Shown here in pieces: positions 6,968 to 9,598 of a stretch of DNA of 9,598 nucleotides. The stretch is from an uncultured Lachnospiraceae bacterium (GTDB taxonomy: Bacteria; Bacillota_A; Clostridia; Lachnospirales; Lachnospiraceae). Numbering within the stretch: position 1 is the stretch's first letter; each line of letters opens with the position of its first letter. Both the position numbers and the translations under genes were made by a program. The stretch covers positions 1 through 9,598 of the forward strand of contig CAMWMM010000154.1 of the NCBI GenBank assembly GCA_947175285.1, given 5' to 3'. The notes beneath the pieces were generated by a model. That model was not told where the DNA came from and ran no database searches. It saw only the letters and a program-made list of their open reading frames with translations.

Positions 6968-6998
6968 ATCCTTTCCCCCTTTTTATAAAACAATCCTC

Positions 6999-8270
6999 TC
7001 ATACTTCATCAATCGCTTTACCGATGTCACTTCTCATATATTTATTATCGAATCCTACCCAGTCTGCCGCTTTATAAGCGTTTTCCCTCGCTTCTTTCAA
7101 TGTCGCTCCGACTGCGGTCACACCAAGTACCCTTCCGCCATTTGTAACAATATTCTGACCATCCCGCTTCGTGCCTGCATGGAAACAATAATAACCATCG
7201 TTATCTTTAAAATGCTCCAGCCCTGTTATCGGAAATCCTTTTTCATAGGAAACCGGATAGCCTTCAGAAGCAAGCACCACACAGACTGCCGCATTATCTT
7301 CAAATTGCAGTGTAACCTTATCCAACGTGCCATCAATACAGGCATCTATCACATCCATAATGTCATTTTTCATCCGCGGCAGCACAACCTGCGTTTCCGG
7401 GTCGCCGAACCTTGCATTATATTCCAATACCCTTGGTCCTTTTTCCGTCAGCATCAGACCGAAAAAGATAATGCCTTGAAACGGTCTGTTCTCCGCTGCC
7501 ATAGCGTCTACCGTCGCCTGATAAATATATTGATGACAGAACTCATCCACTTCTTTTGTATAAAACGGACTTGGTGAAAAATTTCCCATACCGCCCGTAT
7601 TCAGTCCTGTATCACCATCTCCTGCACGTTTGTGGTCCTGTGCCGAAGTCATAATCCGAATCGTTTTGCCATCTACGAAAGAAAGAACGGAAACTTCCCT
7701 GCCTGTCATAAACTCTTCGATAACCATCCGGTTTCCTGAATCACCGAACTTTTTATCTTCCATAATCGTTTTCACGCCTTCTTTTGCCTCTTCCAACGTC
7801 TGACAAATCAAAACGCCTTTCCCAAGTGCAAGTCCGTCCGCTTTTAACACAACCGGCATATCCGCCGTTTCCAGATAGGCGAGCGCTTTCTTAGAATCAT
7901 CAAACGTCTCATACGCTGCTGTCGGAATGTTGTATTTTTTCATTAAATCCTTGGCAAATGCTTTGCTGCCCTCTATAATCGCCGCATTTTTTCTCGGTCC
8001 GAAAGTCCGCAGTCCTGCTGCCGTTAGTTCATCTACCAGTCCGCCAACCAACGGGTCGTCAGGTGCTACGAAAGTTAAATCAATTTCCTTATTCTTAGCA
8101 AACTCTACAATTTTGTCAAATTCCATCGCACCAATCGGCACACACTCCGCAATCTGCTCAATACCCGCATTTCCCGGTGCGCAGTAAATCTTATCCACTC
8201 TCTTGCTTTTTGCTATGCTCTCTGCGATTGCATGTTCCCTGCCGCCGCCGCCTACAATTAAGACTTTCAT
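6999..8270 (-). CDS. purD: Phosphoribosylamine-glycine ligase (GAR synthetase)
   Basis: PurD joins glycine to 5-phosphoribosylamine using ATP, the second step of de novo purine synthesis, in the cytoplasm. The 423 residues match the usual length. The N-domain nucleotide-fold loop VGGGGREHA (6-14) is followed by the ATP-grasp region from about 102, with KADGLALGKGV (143-153), EEFMTGREVSVL (185-196), NTGGMG (224-229) and the metal-binding segment EYNARFGDPETQ (283-294). A C-terminal domain completes it. The frame is open to 8351, but the extra 27 residues lie within purN and do not resemble the family. The start at 8270 gives the normal [10 protein letters not shown] and forms an ATGA overlap with the purN stop. 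APDDPLVGGL at 69-78 differs from the commoner GPExPLVAG but I recall it in related clostridia. Confidence 0.97.
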   Translation of the reverse strand: MKVLIVGGGGREHAIAESIAKSKRVDKIYCAPGNAGIEQIAECVPIGAMEFDKIVEFAKNKEIDLTFVAPDDPLVGGLVDELTAAGLRTFGPRKNAAIIEGSKAFAKDLMKKYNIPTAAYETFDDSKKALAYLETADMPVVLKADGLALGKGVLICQTLEEAKEGVKTIMEDKKFGDSGNRMVIEEFMTGREVSVLSFVDGKTIRIMTSAQDHKRAGDGDTGLNTGGMGNFSPSPFYTKEVDEFCHQYIYQATVDAMAAENRPFQGIIFFGLMLTEKGPRVLEYNARFGDPETQVVLPRMKNDIMDVIDACIDGTLDKVTLQFEDNAAVCVVLASEGYPVSYEKGFPITGLEHFKDNDGYYCFHAGTKRDGQNIVTNGGRVLGVTAVGATLKEARENAYKAADWVGFDNKYMRSDIGKAIDEV

Positions 8271-8893
8271 GTTTTTATCCGTACCTTTCCGTCCTCTACT
8301 GTTACTTTTCCGTTTGCAATCAAATCTATCGCCTGTGGCAGAATCTGCCATTCCGCCTGCTCCATCACTCTTTTTTGTAATATTTCAGGGGTATCATCCT
8401 CTTCCACCATCACTGCCTTTTGTAAAATAATAGGTCCGGTATCAGTTCCTTCATCTACAAAATGCACTGTCGCTCCGGTCACTTTCACGCCTCTTTCCAA
8501 CGCCTTCTCATGTACGGTCAGTCCGTAAAAACCTTTTCCGCAAAATGAAGGAATTAATGAAGGATGGATATTGATAATCCTGTTTCCGTATGTCCGTATC
8601 ATTTCTTCGGGAAGTACGACCAAAAAACCGGCAAGGACTATCAAATCCGGTTCTTTCTCCTGTACTGCCTGTAAAAACGCCTTATGAAACTGCTCTCGGT
8701 CCGCGTACTCTTTAGGGGCAACACAAACCGCATCTATGCCGGCATCCTGTGCGCGTTTTAATGCATAGGCATTCCGGTTATTGCTGATTACACGGACAAT
8801 CTGTGTATTCGTAATCGTTCCCCGCGAGATGCCGTCAATTAACGCCTGCAAATTTGTGCCGCCGCCGGAGACACATACCAGTATTTTTAACAT
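8267..8893 (-). CDS. purN: Phosphoribosylglycinamide formyltransferase (GAR transformylase)
   Basis: PurN transfers a formyl group from 10-formyltetrahydrofolate to GAR, the third step of de novo purine synthesis. The 208 residues hold the phosphate-binding loop SGGGTNLQ (9-16), the catalytic signature [10 protein letters not shown] (108-117) with N108 and H110, and the third catalytic residue D151 in GTDTGP. Compared with E. coli PurN, the segment between H110 and D151 is about five residues longer because of SFCGKGFYG (116-124), a variant I associate with clostridial enzymes. The ATG lies inside the end of purM (7-base overlap), with AAGGAG seven bases upstream. Its stop overlaps the purD start. 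The two overlaps point to translational coupling within the purine operon. Confidence 0.97.
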   Translation of the reverse strand: MLKILVCVSGGGTNLQALIDGISRGTITNTQIVRVISNNRNAYALKRAQDAGIDAVCVAPKEYADREQFHKAFLQAVQEKEPDLIVLAGFLVVLPEEMIRTYGNRIINIHPSLIPSFCGKGFYGLTVHEKALERGVKVTGATVHFVDEGTDTGPIILQKAVMVEEDDTPEILQKRVMEQAEWQILPQAIDLIANGKVTVEDGKVRIKT

Positions 8894-9598
8894 AACGTAA
8901 CTCCTTTTTCCCCGGCTGTCACTTCACCTATCAGATATGGTGTCTCTCCTGCCTTACGAACAGCTTCCATTGCCTTATCCGCATCGGCTTTTTCAAGGGC
9001 AAGCACCATGCCGATTCCCATATTATAAGTATTATACATCATTTTCTCTTCCAGATTGCCTGTTTTCTGTAACAACTTAAAAATCGGCAGAACCGGATAA
9101 CTGTCTTTCCAAATCTTTGCATTCATGCCGTCCGGCAGCATTCTCGGAATATTCTCATAAAAACCGCCGCCCGTAATGTGACTGCATCCCTTTACGGTAA
9201 CTCCTGCCTCTTTGATAGAGCGCAGCGCTTTCACATAAATCTTTGTCGGTGCAATCAATGCCTCTCCGAGCGTCGTGCCAAGTTCTTCATAATACGTATC
9301 AAGGCTTTTCTTTGTCATATCAAACACTTTCCGGACAAGGGAAAAGCCGTTGCTGTGTACGCCGGAAGACGCAATGCCAATCAACGCATCTCCTGCTTTG
9401 ATATGTTCGCCGGTAATCAATTCTTTCTCATCCACAATCCCTACTGCAAATCCTGCAAGGTCATATTCATCTTCCGGATAAAACCCCGGCATCTCCGCCG
9501 TCTCACCGCCAATGAGCGCTGCCCCTGACTGAATACATCCATCCGCTACGCCTTTGACAATCGTTGCAATTTTTTCAGGAAAATTTTTACCGCATGCA
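8887..9598 (-). CDS. purM: Phosphoribosylformylglycinamidine cyclo-ligase (AIR synthetase), 5' part missing
   Basis: PurM closes the imidazole ring of FGAM with ATP to give AIR, the fifth step of purine synthesis. The C-terminal 236 residues are in the window, and the open frame continues through the right edge without a start. About a third is therefore missing relative to the usual 340-350 residues. Visible family features are the conserved [14 protein letters not shown], then the C-terminal AIRS domain with [17 protein letters not shown] and [16 protein letters not shown]. It ends ITAEKG-like (VTAEKGVTLC) just past the purN start. The shorter frame beginning at 9492 (MPGFY) is an internal methionine, not the true start, since in-frame family sequence continues upstream of it. 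Confidence 0.96.
   Translation of the reverse strand, partial: ACGKNFPEKIATIVKGVADGCIQSGAALIGGETAEMPGFYPEDEYDLAGFAVGIVDEKELITGEHIKAGDALIGIASSGVHSNGFSLVRKVFDMTKKSLDTYYEELGTTLGEALIAPTKIYVKALRSIKEAGVTVKGCSHITGGGFYENIPRMLPDGMNAKIWKDSYPVLPIFKLLQKTGNLEEKMMYNTYNMGIGMVLALEKADADKAMEAVRKAGETPYLIGEVTAGEKGVTLC
8901..8906 (-). promoter_or_regulatory. purN ribosome binding site inside the end of purM
   Basis: AAGGAG on the minus strand lies seven bases before the purN ATG at 8893 and within the last codons of purM. It supports the overlapping start. Confidence 0.75.

Noticed and set aside
6968..6998. Possible promoter with TATAAA (6982-6987) before the zinc-ribbon gene
   Set aside because: No acceptable -35 at 16-18 bases, and the start of transcription would fall about nine bases from the ATG, cutting off the ribosome site.
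8271..8351. Upstream extension of purD by 27 codons
   Set aside because: The added residues are highly charged, lie within purN and precede the canonical [10 protein letters not shown] start. The ATGA overlap start at 8270 fits the family and the operon pattern.
8887..9492. purM read as a short complete gene starting at 9492
   Set aside because: The frame stays open to the right edge, and upstream residues (ending ALIGGETAE) continue the PurM family sequence, so the gene is cut by the window rather than short.

Overview
The window looks like chromosomal DNA of a low-to-moderate GC Firmicute of class Clostridia. Lachnospiraceae is the most likely family, judged from remembered protein resemblance (PurD, PurN, ClpC, the 136-aa protein between clpC and radA) rather than from a search. 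All ten genes lie on the minus strand, packed tightly, with no gap above 65 bases. I see no tRNA, rRNA, CRISPR array, insertion sequence, prophage gene or broken gene. Both ends of the window cut genes.

Read in the direction of transcription (from high to low coordinates), the window opens with the end of a de novo purine operon: purM (5' part missing), purN and purD. They overlap by 7 and 4 bases, so translation is probably coupled. Next comes a small protein with two zinc ribbons around a helix-turn-helix-like core (6503-6967), with no flagellar or other informative partner.

A good sigma-A-type promoter (6485-6513) sits over the end of that gene and precedes a second transcription unit. 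This unit holds a membrane-anchored protein with two extracellular SH3b domains and a very highly charged cytoplasmic tail (5076-6452), a short YtrA-type GntR regulator (4705-5079, ATGA overlap), the AAA+ unfoldase ClpC (2252-4702, 2 bases after the regulator), a conserved 136-aa protein of unknown function (1816-2226), and the DNA repair ATPase RadA (422-1795). The clpC-radA end recalls the classical Firmicute ctsR-mcsA-mcsB-clpC-radA cluster. Here ctsR, mcsA and mcsB are absent, and an SH3b membrane protein plus a GntR regulator stand in their place.

The window ends in the first third of an LCP (LytR-CpsA-Psr) cell-wall ligase gene, which appears to have its own promoter (410-438) inside the end of radA.

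Most of the content is housekeeping. The part most worth a second look is the SH3b membrane protein-GntR-ClpC arrangement. It could link the cell envelope to control of protein quality, but that link is inference from gene order only.
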